Shown: positions 9,122-17,727 of the stretch, piece after piece
How positions within the stretch are numbered: position 1 is the stretch's first letter
Layout: each line of letters starts with the position of its first letter
Assembly (NCBI GenBank): GCA_002359095.1
Contig: DEQD01000011.1
Coordinates: forward strand, 1-34,805
Source: Caryophanales bacterium UBA3375
GTDB taxonomy: Bacteria; Bacillota_I; Bacilli_A; UBA3375
Direction: 5' to 3'
Length of the DNA stretch: 34,805 nt
Position numbers and translations under genes: made by a program
The notes under the pieces: generated by a model
Seen by the model: only the letters and a program-made list of their open reading frames with translations
Told to the model about the DNA's origin: nothing
Database searches by the model: none

Positions 9122-9130
9122 ATTATACCA
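9122..9130 (-). promoter_or_regulatory. Extended -10 promoter of the murB operon
   Basis: The minus strand reads TGGTATAAT here, a perfect extended -10. Transcription would start about 22 bases before the murB GTG, leaving a short leader with the AAAGGG ribosome site. A recognisable -35 is not evident, as often happens with extended -10 promoters. It sits between the terminator of the upstream transporter gene and murB, the expected place. Confidence 0.5.
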
Positions 9131-9161
9131 TAATTAAAGGCTAAAACCATTATATAAAAAT

Positions 9162-9189
9162 AAAAAGAAGGATTTTCATCCTTCTTTTT
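9162..9189 (-). terminator. Intrinsic terminator after the MFS transporter gene
   Basis: A hairpin with 11-bp arms (AAAAAGAAGGA / TCCTTCTTTTT) and a six-base loop overlaps the transporter's stop codon. It is followed on the minus strand by a T-rich stretch. It separates the transporter from the murB operon. Confidence 0.85.
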
Positions 9190-10508
9190 TAGTTCATGTG
9201 TGCGTAATCTTTTGTTTGAACTTTTTTAACATTTAATAACATTAAGATATATCCAATAACAACGTATGCTACGATTGAAACCCATGCATATGTCCATCCT
9301 ACAGATCCTTGGATAATACTAAATAAGAATGTTCCGATTGCAAATCCTACTGCAAAGAAAATATTAAATACTCCTACTGTTTGACCAAAGTCTTTCATCC
9401 CAAATAATGTTTGGATAATAACACTTGGTCCTGAAGTATACATAAATACACTTAAACCATAGAAAATTGCCCATGCATATGGTAAAACTACTAACCATGG
9501 TCCTGTTTGGAAGGCATTCATTGATAATAATAACATAGCTAAACCAGAGATTAATTGCATTAATCCACCAATAACAACTGATTTGAAGATACCTAATTTA
9601 GAGAATAAGACACCTCCAACTACGTTACCTACTAAACATCCAAGAGCAAACATTGAACCAATGAAGGCAAATACCCCCTCACCAATTTGTTCTGATAAGT
9701 GAATACTGTTAAAGAAATTGTTATACATAGCTGATTGAGCTGAAATGTTTAACCCAATGATTAACATAGCAACACCCATTAACCAGAATGAACTTTCTTT
9801 AGAAGTAATTGCAAATCCACAACCTAATTCGTGTTCTCCACTTGCATCTTCAATTGCTTCTTTCATTTGTTCACCATATGTTTGATCTGGTGTTAAATCT
9901 TCTTTATTGTCTCTTATAAAGATTAATATAATAGCTACACCTAGAATAACGAATGCTGCAGCAATCACAAAGAATACACTTTGTACAGGTTCTAAATTTG
10001 TAGTACTAGCTTTACTTACAGCTTTGTTAAACATTGTAGAGAAAATAGGTTGTAAGAAGAAGTTACCAATACTCCCCCCACTAAACGCAATACCCATTGC
10101 AGTTGCACGGTTAGTCTCATCAAACCAACTACCAATTAAGTATGGTACTGCTAACCCTGAGAATACAATACATCCTGCTTGGATTAAACAGTTAGCCACA
10201 TAAAACATCCACATTTGTGTAGCAAACACTTGTAATCCAAAACCTAAAGTTGCAATTGCAATTGCAATTAACATTAAGATTTTAGTTGATGTTTTCCCAA
10301 AGAACTTACCAGCTACTGGACTAACAACAGCAGCAAATACAGCTCCAACTGTAAATAATAAACTTACTTCTTGTAATTTAAATCCATAAGCTTCAGTTAG
10401 AGGTGTAATATATAATGGTGGTACGTTTTGTGCTAAACCATATGGAATAGCTTGAATTAACATACAACCAATTAGTAACATAATATGTTTTGTACTAATA
10501 TTTTTCAT
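9189..10508 (-). CDS. MFS transporter, oxalate:formate antiporter (OFA)-like
   Basis: From the ATG at 10508 this is a 439-residue, 12-helix major facilitator protein. The first half carries AQNVPPLYITPLTEAYGF and the MFS-type loop PVAGKFFGKTSTKI. A hydrophilic central loop (about residues 205-245) separates the halves. The pattern GSWFDETNRATAMGIAFSGG after helix 4-5 is typical of the OFA family, which exchanges small carboxylates such as oxalate, formate or pyruvate. The substrate here is not determined. I reject an upstream TTG (10532) because AAAGGA lies six bases before the ATG. It is transcribed alone: a promoter sits just upstream and a terminator overlaps the stop. Confidence 0.85.
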   Translation of the reverse strand: MKNISTKHIMLLIGCMLIQAIPYGLAQNVPPLYITPLTEAYGFKLQEVSLLFTVGAVFAAVVSPVAGKFFGKTSTKILMLIAIAIATLGFGLQVFATQMWMFYVANCLIQAGCIVFSGLAVPYLIGSWFDETNRATAMGIAFSGGSIGNFFLQPIFSTMFNKAVSKASTTNLEPVQSVFFVIAAAFVILGVAIILIFIRDNKEDLTPDQTYGEQMKEAIEDASGEHELGCGFAITSKESSFWLMGVAMLIIGLNISAQSAMYNNFFNSIHLSEQIGEGVFAFIGSMFALGCLVGNVVGGVLFSKLGIFKSVVIGGLMQLISGLAMLLLSMNAFQTGPWLVVLPYAWAIFYGLSVFMYTSGPSVIIQTLFGMKDFGQTVGVFNIFFAVGFAIGTFLFSIIQGSVGWTYAWVSIVAYVVIGYILMLLNVKKVQTKDYAHMN

Positions 10509-10554
10509 AACTATCCTTTCATATATAAACAAACAAATGATTACTCCATTTACT

Positions 10555-10584
10555 ATTATAACTCTAAATACCTTATTTGTGCAA
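10555..10584 (-). promoter_or_regulatory. Putative promoter of the MFS transporter gene
   Basis: On the minus strand TTGCAC (10579-10584) and TATAAT (10555-10560) are 18 bases apart, about 47 bases before the transporter ATG. The -35 is a weak match and the -10 is perfect. The -35 abuts an inverted AT-rich sequence, AAAATTTTCCCCAAAATTTT-like, at about 10583-10601. Confidence 0.45.
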
Positions 10585-10608
10585 AATTTTCCCCAAAATT
10601 TATATATA

Positions 10609-10953
10609 TTACTTCTTTTTATCTTTTATTATGTTACTAATTGACTCTAAAATTAAAATCCCATCGGGTGCAATAGGGAAAATTTCAATAAAATTCAACA
10701 AACAGATAAATTTTAAAAATATAAGATAAACTCCGCTTGTTGGAATTAATATTCCAATTGTTGGTAATATTACTGAAGGTAGAATAGAAATAATTAATAC
10801 ATATAAGTTATTATTTGTTTCATATTCAATATAAGGAAAACAATACTTAAATCCTAGCTTGACATTACAAGCTAGGATTTTAGCACTAATAAAATGAATT
10901 AATTCATGAATAATTATCACAAAAATAAATATAAGCAATAAATTAATTATCAT
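10609..10953 (-). CDS. Minimal membrane zinc metalloprotease-like protein (M50/DUF3267-like)
   Basis: This 114-residue hydrophobic protein carries HELIH (H16-E17-H20), a zinc-protease HExxH motif, inside its first membrane helix. A third candidate ligand, D97 in FPIAPDG, lies near the C-terminus, as in site-2-type (M50) proteases and DUF3267 proteins. It is far smaller than canonical S2P enzymes and has about four membrane segments. The start overlaps the end of the preceding small membrane gene by 11 bp, so the two are probably co-expressed and may act together. A protease role is inferred from the motif; the substrate is unknown. Confidence 0.6.
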   Translation of the reverse strand: MIINLLLIFIFVIIIHELIHFISAKILACNVKLGFKYCFPYIEYETNNNLYVLIISILPSVILPTIGILIPTSGVYLIFLKFICLLNFIEIFPIAPDGILILESISNIIKDKKK

Positions 10954-11227
10954 TATCTTTTTGTTTATTAACTATATAATCAATAACTACACATAAAGTA
11001 AACACTACCGATATCGTTATAAACAACGCAGGTAAAAAATTAGGAGCTAAACCAAATATAGTTGTCAAACTAGAATCAGTTTTAGTAACACTTATTCCTA
11101 ATCCCATAAACGTTACTTTATTACCACTACCTGTTATTGAATACAAATCAAAAATAAATGATCCACAAAATAAAATTACCCATACCATGATTGAAAATGA
11201 TAAAAATTTAAAATATTTCTTATTCAT
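10943..11227 (-). CDS. Small membrane protein of unknown function
   Basis: I do not recognise this family. From the ATG at 11227 (AAGGGAAG just upstream; an earlier in-frame ATG at 11266 lacks a ribosome site) it is about 94 residues. It has two hydrophobic segments, near residues 7-27 and 61-83, flanking a polar extracytoplasmic loop containing SITGSGNKVTFMGLGISVTK, and a Lys/Asp-rich tail. It overlaps the downstream HExxH membrane protein gene, so the pair forms a two-gene unit. An accessory, substrate or partner role for the protease is possible but unproven. Confidence 0.6.
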   Translation of the reverse strand: MNKKYFKFLSFSIMVWVILFCGSFIFDLYSITGSGNKVTFMGLGISVTKTDSSLTTIFGLAPNFLPALFITISVVFTLCVVIDYIVNKQKDNDN

Positions 11228-11343
11228 ACTCTTCCCTTTTCTAAAAAACAAATAAATTGGTATCATTCAAATTTTATCAAAACATTATTGTTTATATTTT
11301 TAACTTCTATTAATTTAATCGGTTTTTATTTCGGATAATTACG

Positions 11344-11374
11344 AAAAATAAGACATCAACGATGTCTTATTTTT
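11344..11374 (-). terminator. Intrinsic terminator closing the parE-to-Rep-like operon
   Basis: A near-perfect hairpin (AAAAATAAGACATC / GATGTCTTATTTTT, 14-bp arms, three-base loop AAC) overlaps the stop codon of the Rep_3-like gene. The second arm on the minus strand ends in a run of T. It is symmetrical, but the only gene ending into it is on the minus strand. Confidence 0.88.
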
Positions 11375-11948
11375 TATGTTTTAATTCATAAGTGTAGATA
11401 GGTTTATTTCTAATTTTTTTAAAATTAATAATTTCTATATCACTTTCTTGATTAATAAGATTAATTGCTGGTTTTAAAACCTGAGTATAAAAGTCTCTAA
11501 AATATGAAAACCGATATTCACAATCAAAAATATATTCTAATTCATTAACACTAAATTCCATATCTTTTTTATCAAGTATAGCTAAATAAAATTTTATTAC
11601 ATCTTTATCCTTTATTTTATCAAACACACTAAAATCAAAACTTATTTTTTCCTTTCTAGCATCTTTAATAAAATGTGAATTAAATATATAATGAATATTA
11701 TAATTATCATCAATATCAATCATCGAAAATACTGTAGTTCTTTTAGTGCCACGACAAATAGTAATATAAGATAAAGTATCAATTATACTTCTTAATGTAA
11801 GAGTTACATTCTTTTCGTCCTCTAACATTTTAGCTAATTCTAAAACCGGAAAATACCCTTCTAATTTCCCATCATCAACATACTGATTATAAATCCCGAC
11901 AACAACGATAATAGCTTCTTTAATGTTATCATTAATAATTACTCTCAT
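11367..11948 (-). CDS. Rep_3 (RepB-type) winged-helix initiator-like protein
   Basis: This protein is about 193 residues from the ATG at 11948; a GTG at 11966 is also open. The C-terminal half reads like the second winged helix of plasmid Rep_3 initiators. It has SVNELEYIFDCEYRFSYF, then a conserved-looking VLKPAINLINQESDIEI and a terminal beta-strand pair (FKKIRNKPIYTYEL). The N-terminal half fits a first winged helix with a LTLRSIIDTLSYI helix. Full plasmid Rep_3 proteins are longer, so this may be a shortened or domesticated copy. It follows pyrG at close range and precedes a terminator, so it is the last gene of a housekeeping operon. Its role is unknown. Confidence 0.55.
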   Translation of the reverse strand: MRVIINDNIKEAIIVVVGIYNQYVDDGKLEGYFPVLELAKMLEDEKNVTLTLRSIIDTLSYITICRGTKRTTVFSMIDIDDNYNIHYIFNSHFIKDARKEKISFDFSVFDKIKDKDVIKFYLAILDKKDMEFSVNELEYIFDCEYRFSYFRDFYTQVLKPAINLINQESDIEIINFKKIRNKPIYTYELKHKK

Positions 11949-11979
11949 AATCACACCAAATATCACTTATTATATAAAA

Positions 11980-13554
11980 TTATTTATTTCTATATTCTTT
12001 ACTAGCTTTAATAAGACCTACAAATAAAGGGTTTGGGTCTGTTAATTTTGAACTTAATTCAGGATGATATTGAGATGCTATAAAGAAGTCATTATTAGGA
12101 TATTCTATTACTTCTACTAAATCCCTTTCAGGATTAATCCCACTAAACACTAATCCATTTTTTGATAATATATCACGATACTGATTATTAAATTCATAAC
12201 GGTGTCTATGACGTTCTTTAATGATATCTTGATTATATACACTTTTAGCTAAACTACCATCTAATAACTTACACTCATAGTTACCAAGTCTTAGTGTTCC
12301 ACCTAATTGTTCTAAGTTTTGATCTGCCATAATATCAATTAATTTATTACTAGCTTCAGGATTAAACTCACCATGCGCTACATCTAGATTGCATACATTC
12401 ATAGCAAACTCTAAACAAGCAAGTTGCATCCCTAGACATATACCTAAGAATGGAACATTGTTAGTTCGAGCATAAGTAATAGCTTTAATCTTACCATCAA
12501 TTCCACTATTACCAAATCCACCAGCGACAATAATCCCATCATATTTATCTAAATCATAATTGTCATCAATCTCATTACTATCAATTAAATCAATATTTAC
12601 TTTTACTAAATTAACAATACCGGCGTGTTTAATTGCTTCAACAACTGATAGATATGCGTCTTCTAATTGTGTGTATTTACCTACAATCGCAATATTAACT
12701 TCACCATCACTATTTTCCATTTTATCAATTACATCACGTAATTGTTCATGATTACAACCATTTAGCTCTAGATCAAAATATTTAGTAATAATTTGATCTA
12801 CATTTTGTTCTTTTAATAAAAGAGGAATTTTATATACACTATCACAATCAACACTTTCAACTACATTATCATGATCCACATTACATAAATTAGCAATCTT
12901 ATCTTTAGCAGCTTTATTTAGTGGTATCTCATTTCTAGTCACAATCATATTAGGTCTAATCCCTAAACCTTGTAACTCTCTTACTGAGTGTTGTACAGGT
13001 TTAGTCTTAAGTTCTTTACTACTACGTAAGTAAGGAACGTAAGCACCATGAATAACAAAAGTATCAGCTTCATTTTGTAATTGTCTAATTGTTTCTAAGA
13101 ATGGTAATGATTCAATATCTCCAACTGTTCCACCAAGTTCGACAAATAAAACATCATAACCAACAGCATTATCTAAAATTAATCTTTTAATTTCATTAGT
13201 AACGTGAGGTATTACTTGTACTGTTTTACCTAAGTATTTACCTTGACGTTCATTATTTAAAATATTTTGATAAATTTGTCCAGAAGACACACTACTTTTT
13301 TTAGATAACTCCTGTGATAAAAAACGTTCATAATGACCTAAGTCTAAATCTGTTTCTCCACCATCAAAGGTTACGAAAACTTCACCATGTTCTATTGGTG
13401 ACATTGTTCCAGGATCAACATTTAAATATGGATCTAATTTCATCATGTTTACATTGATTCCTTGATCTTTTAATAAACGAGCAATACTACTAGAAATAAT
13501 TCCTTTCCCTAGACTAGATATTACTCCTCCAGTAATAATAACAATTTTACTCAT
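11980..13554 (-). CDS. pyrG: CTP synthase (glutamine-hydrolysing)
   Basis: This 524-residue enzyme converts UTP to CTP using ATP and glutamine. The synthetase domain (1-265) begins KIVIITGGVISSLGKG, the nucleotide-binding loop, and contains DPYLNVDPGTMSP and VELGGTVGDIES. The class I glutamine amidotransferase domain (about 285-524) has the nucleophile C373 in GICLGMQ and the His/Glu pair in QYHPELSSK. Length is normal. It overlaps the end of rsmA by 8 bp and is followed by the Rep_3-like gene. The rpoE (delta) neighbour often seen in Bacilli is absent. Confidence 0.97.
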   Translation of the reverse strand: MSKIVIITGGVISSLGKGIISSSIARLLKDQGINVNMMKLDPYLNVDPGTMSPIEHGEVFVTFDGGETDLDLGHYERFLSQELSKKSSVSSGQIYQNILNNERQGKYLGKTVQVIPHVTNEIKRLILDNAVGYDVLFVELGGTVGDIESLPFLETIRQLQNEADTFVIHGAYVPYLRSSKELKTKPVQHSVRELQGLGIRPNMIVTRNEIPLNKAAKDKIANLCNVDHDNVVESVDCDSVYKIPLLLKEQNVDQIITKYFDLELNGCNHEQLRDVIDKMENSDGEVNIAIVGKYTQLEDAYLSVVEAIKHAGIVNLVKVNIDLIDSNEIDDNYDLDKYDGIIVAGGFGNSGIDGKIKAITYARTNNVPFLGICLGMQLACLEFAMNVCNLDVAHGEFNPEASNKLIDIMADQNLEQLGGTLRLGNYECKLLDGSLAKSVYNQDIIKERHRHRYEFNNQYRDILSKNGLVFSGINPERDLVEVIEYPNNDFFIASQYHPELSSKLTDPNPLFVGLIKASKEYRNK

Positions 13555-14401
13555 AATTATTTTCCTTCCAAGTATTATAACTAATATACAACATTATAAA
13601 CGTTTTTACATCAATTTCTTCAGCTCTTGTATTTGTTGTTAGATTGTTACTAACTACAAAGTTAGTAATTAATTCTTTACTAATCCCAGTAGCATTAGCT
13701 AAAGAATTAATTAATGTCTTTCTTTTAAGGCTAAAACAATCTATCAAGAAATCTGAAAAGTTTTCTAAATTATCTATTTCATTTTCTTTTCTTCTTAAAC
13801 TAATTATAGCACTATCAACTTTAGGTATCGGTTTAAAATATTTTTTATCAACAATAAATTCAATATTACATTCATTTAATGCCTGACAATAAACAGATAG
13901 AGAACCATATTTTTTATTATGGTCTGTCGCACATATTCTTTGTGCTACTTCTTTTTGAACCATTAAATAACTACAACTAACTTGATGATACTCTTCTATT
14001 AACTTAGTTATAATTGGTGTAGTAATATAATATGGAATATTAGCAACAACTATTAAATTAGCATCTTTATCAAAGTTATTATATAGTTCATCAGGATTTA
14101 GTTTTAAGAAATCCTGATGAACTAATTTAAAGTTATCATAACTTCCAAATTTATCTGTAAGTATTGGAATTAGATCATTATCTAATTCCACGCTAACTAC
14201 AGGTAACTTCGTTTCTAGCAAACCTTGAGTTAGCGCTCCTATTCCAGGTCCTATTTCAATAATCCCATCAACATTATTGAAATCAATACAATCAATAATC
14301 CCATCAATTATATTGATATCATTTATAAAATTTTGACCTAAACTTTTTTTAAGCTTATGCTTACTATTTTTTATTGCTTGATTACTAGCTTGGTTGTCCA
14401 T
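13547..14401 (-). CDS. rsmA: 16S rRNA (adenine1518/1519-N6)-dimethyltransferase
   Basis: This 284-residue KsgA/RsmA methyltransferase dimethylates two adenines in helix 45 of 16S rRNA late in 30S assembly. It shows the family start KKSLGQNFIND, the SAM-binding IIEIGPGIGALTQGLL and the catalytic motif IV VANIPYYITTPI. A helical C-terminal RNA-binding domain follows. The ATG lies inside the end of the sulfatase gene (17-bp overlap). The best ribosome site, GGGAG, is about 14 bases upstream, longer than usual, so translation may rely on coupling. Confidence 0.96.
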   Translation of the reverse strand: MDNQASNQAIKNSKHKLKKSLGQNFINDINIIDGIIDCIDFNNVDGIIEIGPGIGALTQGLLETKLPVVSVELDNDLIPILTDKFGSYDNFKLVHQDFLKLNPDELYNNFDKDANLIVVANIPYYITTPIITKLIEEYHQVSCSYLMVQKEVAQRICATDHNKKYGSLSVYCQALNECNIEFIVDKKYFKPIPKVDSAIISLRRKENEIDNLENFSDFLIDCFSLKRKTLINSLANATGISKELITNFVVSNNLTTNTRAEEIDVKTFIMLYISYNTWKENNYE

Positions 14402-16274
14402 CGATTATTAACTTGCTCCCATTATATTTTCTAATTTGTTTTTGGTATAAGAATTCTTCATTATAGAATGGTGATTTTTTTCTTATTTCTTTATCTAATT
14501 TTTCAAGACCAAACTCTTCTGCTAAAGTTTTTGTTTCACTAAATAAGTTTGTTCCTAAACCTAATCTATCTCCTTCAATATCATAACCTAAAGCACCTAA
14601 TATTGTTGGCATATAATCCATTGTAGTAAACGTTCTACTAGTTTCTATAACTTTATCATTTGTTGGTTGTGCATTAATAAATGCATTATAAATTCTTCTA
14701 GCTTCCTTAGACTCATTAGGATTATATCCTCTTTCATACTCCTCAGAGAATGTTTGGTTATTCATTGTAGTATGATCCCCTGTTAATACAATAGTAGTAT
14801 TTTCATACCAATCTTGTTCTTCACACCACTCAACGAAGTCAGTTATCATTTGATCATTGTAGATAAGACTATCATAATAATGAACTCCTGTAATTTCTGG
14901 ATTTTCTTCATCATAGTAGCCATAAGGTGCATGGGTATCAGAAGTTAAAAGCGTTAAATTAAATGGTTGATCAGTTGATGATATAATATCTAGTTCTTCT
15001 TTTGCATAGTCAAATACTTTTTGATCTTCCATTCCCCAGTTTAAATTGTAATCTTGTGGAATAAAACCAATTTCTTTTAATTTATCTAAATCGATGATTT
15101 CATAATTACCGTGGTTTTTCATTAACGCATCTCTTCCACCAAAATTAGCTTGACTTCCTAATAAAAATACATTTTTATACCCTGCTGCTTCTAAAATGTT
15201 ACCTAATCCAATAGCACCATTCATAAAGTTTCCTTCTTGTCCATAGCTATTGATATCCTCTAACATCCCATTAATTTTTAATGGTAATCCTAATTCAGTT
15301 GCCGTCATCCCTCCAGAAGTCCACGATGTTCCTTCTACGCACGCAGCACCACCAATACGATTAGGATCTGCTTTATCGGAGAAACTATAATTATCTTTAG
15401 CAAGAGAAGTTAAACCATTAATTAAATTATCATCTAACAATCCACCATCTTCTTTACTTGCAAAACTACTTTCCATACTTTCCATATAAATATGAATCAT
15501 ATTTCTTTTCCCACCATTTAAAGTTATTTCAACATCATTTGGTGAAACATATTCTTCTTCAATAAAACTGGATTCTGAATTTGTATAAACAATATAATCA
15601 ATTAATTTTATTTGCTTGTTCATAAAAATAAGAGAAAATATAAGTAATACACATGATAACACTAAAAAGCAACGATTAAATTTTTTTGATGATATACTAA
15701 GTTTACCAAAACAAACCGTTTTATCACCTGTTAATAATGTGATAATTATAATTGATATAGCGACCCCGTTTAATAAAGGATTAATGATTACACGCATAAA
15801 CTCATCTTTACTTGCTCCTTCTACAGGAGCAAGTAAGTTAAACATAATTTGCTGTGCTGTTGCTCCACCAAAAGTATTTTTAATATATGATAGAGTCATT
15901 AGAATGACAAGAGATAGTATTAAAAACACTCCAGTTAGTGTTATAAATTTTCTCTTATCTTTTTCTCCACAAGCAAATTGAATATATTTTTTAATTAATA
16001 CTGTTACTCCCACAAAAACACCATTAATTAATATTAAAGTAATGATAACAAATATCAATCTATTTTGGACAACCTGAAGTAATTCAGGAATAGAACTTAC
16101 TAATCCTACTACTCCTAACCCTCGAATTAGTAAGTAGGTAATACATATGTTTAATATTATATATTTACTTTTTTTCTCAATTTTTAGGTTAAATAAATTG
16201 TATTTATCAAATAAATATAACTCAACTACTGGAAGTAAAAATAACAATAACAATACAAGTATTAAACTAATCAT
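14385..16274 (-). CDS. Membrane phosphoglycerol transferase, LtaS/OpgB-type alkaline-phosphatase-fold enzyme
   Basis: This protein of about 629 residues has five or so N-terminal membrane helices (1-230) and a large extracytoplasmic sulfatase-fold domain. Features of lipoteichoic-acid synthase/phosphoglycerol transferase enzymes are a metal-binding Glu in HIYMESMESS (about 268), the nucleophilic Thr in EGTSWTSGGMTATELG (about 316), LTSDTHAPYG, and VLTGDHTTMN near 500. The EGTxWTxxG pattern is closer to OpgB/MdoB than to classical LtaS. It probably transfers glycerol phosphate from phosphatidylglycerol to a surface glycan or glycolipid. The second of two adjacent ATGs is chosen, five bases after AGGAGG. 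Confidence 0.88.
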   Translation of the reverse strand: MISLILVLLLLFLLPVVELYLFDKYNLFNLKIEKKSKYIILNICITYLLIRGLGVVGLVSSIPELLQVVQNRLIFVIITLILINGVFVGVTVLIKKYIQFACGEKDKRKFITLTGVFLILSLVILMTLSYIKNTFGGATAQQIMFNLLAPVEGASKDEFMRVIINPLLNGVAISIIIITLLTGDKTVCFGKLSISSKKFNRCFLVLSCVLLIFSLIFMNKQIKLIDYIVYTNSESSFIEEEYVSPNDVEITLNGGKRNMIHIYMESMESSFASKEDGGLLDDNLINGLTSLAKDNYSFSDKADPNRIGGAACVEGTSWTSGGMTATELGLPLKINGMLEDINSYGQEGNFMNGAIGLGNILEAAGYKNVFLLGSQANFGGRDALMKNHGNYEIIDLDKLKEIGFIPQDYNLNWGMEDQKVFDYAKEELDIISSTDQPFNLTLLTSDTHAPYGYYDEENPEITGVHYYDSLIYNDQMITDFVEWCEEQDWYENTTIVLTGDHTTMNNQTFSEEYERGYNPNESKEARRIYNAFINAQPTNDKVIETSRTFTTMDYMPTILGALGYDIEGDRLGLGTNLFSETKTLAEEFGLEKLDKEIRKKSPFYNEEFLYQKQIRKYNGSKLIIDGQPS

Positions 16275-16283
16275 CATATCCTC

Positions 16284-17015
16284 CTATTTAATTAAACTAT
16301 ATAGCAACTTAACTTCTTTTGGTTTAATAACACGATAAGCACCAGGTGCTAATGCTTCTTGATCTAAATCAAAGATTGCATATCCTGTTCGCTTTAAAGT
16401 AACCACCTTACAACCAATAGCTTCTATCATTTTTCTTACCTGTTGATTTTTACCTTCACTAATAATTAATTCAAGTCTTCCAACCTTATTTTTTTTATCA
16501 AAACTTATTAATTTTACTTTAGCTCTTTTTGTAGTGTATCCACCAATATCAACACCATATCTTAATTGTTTTAATTTATCTTCATTAAATTCTCCACTAA
16601 ATTTAACACGATATCTTTTTTCCACTTGATGGCGTGGATGCATTAGTCCGTTAGCAAGCTCACCGTCATTAGTTAAAACTAATAATCCTGTTGTATAATA
16701 ATCTAGTCTTCCGACTGGATAAATCTTATCACTTTCATGAATTAAATCAACTACTGTAGTGCGACCACGATCATCACTTCTACTACTAACCGTTTTAATA
16801 GGTTTATTAAGTAAATAATATACTTTTTCATGGTGATAAATTACTTGTCCATCAACAATAATCTCATCACTATTACTTACTTTAGTACCTAGTTCTGTTA
16901 CAACTTGATCATTAACTAGTACTTTACCTTTAGCTATTAATTCTTCTGCTTTTCTTCTAGAAATATCAGAATTATTAGCTATAACTTTTTGTAAACGTTC
17001 TAAATTATTCTCCAT
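16284..17015 (-). CDS. rluB: 23S rRNA pseudouridine synthase, RluB/RsuA family
   Basis: This 243-residue protein has an N-terminal S4 RNA-binding domain (about 1-60, LQKVIANNSDISRRKAEEL). The RsuA/RluB catalytic domain follows: GRLDYYTTGLLVLTNDG contains the catalytic Asp, MHPRHQVEKRYRV follows, and EGKNQQVRKMIEAIGC is the family's C-terminal motif. It isomerises a uridine in rRNA. The placement directly after scpA-scpB is the classic Bacillota order and favours RluB over RsuA. The start overlaps the end of scpB. Confidence 0.94.
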   Translation of the reverse strand: MENNLERLQKVIANNSDISRRKAEELIAKGKVLVNDQVVTELGTKVSNSDEIIVDGQVIYHHEKVYYLLNKPIKTVSSRSDDRGRTTVVDLIHESDKIYPVGRLDYYTTGLLVLTNDGELANGLMHPRHQVEKRYRVKFSGEFNEDKLKQLRYGVDIGGYTTKRAKVKLISFDKKNKVGRLELIISEGKNQQVRKMIEAIGCKVVTLKRTGYAIFDLDQEALAPGAYRVIKPKEVKLLYSLIK

Positions 17016-17727
17016 CTATTTCATCTTCTTCCATATTATTTAATTCTTCTTCACTCTTAGGTATAATTAAATCATTAACTTCTATACTATCAATTTCACT
17101 AAAATCATGTTCTTCCATTTCTTTAATAAAATTATCATCAGATAATAATCTTTTTCTAATCACTTTAAAGTCATCTTCATCACTAAATAAATCACTACTA
17201 TCAATACTAGTATCAATGCTAAAGCTTGATAGTGGCGGTAATTCTTCTAGGGAATTGATTCCTAAGAAGTCTAAAAACTCTGAAGTAGTACCGTATAAAT
17301 TAGGTTTACCTACTTCATCACTTTTTCCTACAACCTTAATTAAATCACGATTAATTAAAGTTTTAAAGTGGTGTGATGTCATCACTCCACGCGTCTCTTC
17401 AACCATAAATCGTGTAACGGGTTGGTTGTAGGCTATAATTGCTAATGTTTCTAATGCTGAAGTACTAAGTCGATCATTATGTTCCATATTAGCATATTGT
17501 TGATAATATTCATAATTATCCTTAGTTGTAACTAATTTATAATTTTTTGCAGTTTCAATAATAGTAATCGCACTATTAGTATCAAGATATCTTTGTTTTA
17601 AACTTTCTATTCCTTTAACTATTTCATCCTCACTTAAATTAAGAATCATAATTAATTCACCAATAGTAATACCTTTATCTCCACTTAAAAATAATAAACC
17701 TTCCATTGCTTGTACTTTATTATTCAT
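17005..17727 (-). CDS. scpB: Segregation and condensation protein B
   Basis: This 240-residue protein has two winged-helix domains (about 1-80 and 85-160), including ETLAIIAYNQPVTRFMVEE and the motif KPNLYGTTSEFLDFLGI. ScpB dimers bind ScpA and help load and shape the SMC condensin on the chromosome. An acidic C-terminal tail (about 175-240) is longer than in Bacillus subtilis ScpB. AGGAG lies six bases before the ATG, and the start overlaps the end of scpA. Confidence 0.96.
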   Translation of the reverse strand: MNNKVQAMEGLLFLSGDKGITIGELIMILNLSEDEIVKGIESLKQRYLDTNSAITIIETAKNYKLVTTKDNYEYYQQYANMEHNDRLSTSALETLAIIAYNQPVTRFMVEETRGVMTSHHFKTLINRDLIKVVGKSDEVGKPNLYGTTSEFLDFLGINSLEELPPLSSFSIDTSIDSSDLFSDEDDFKVIRKRLLSDDNFIKEMEEHDFSEIDSIEVNDLIIPKSEEELNNMEEDEIDGE

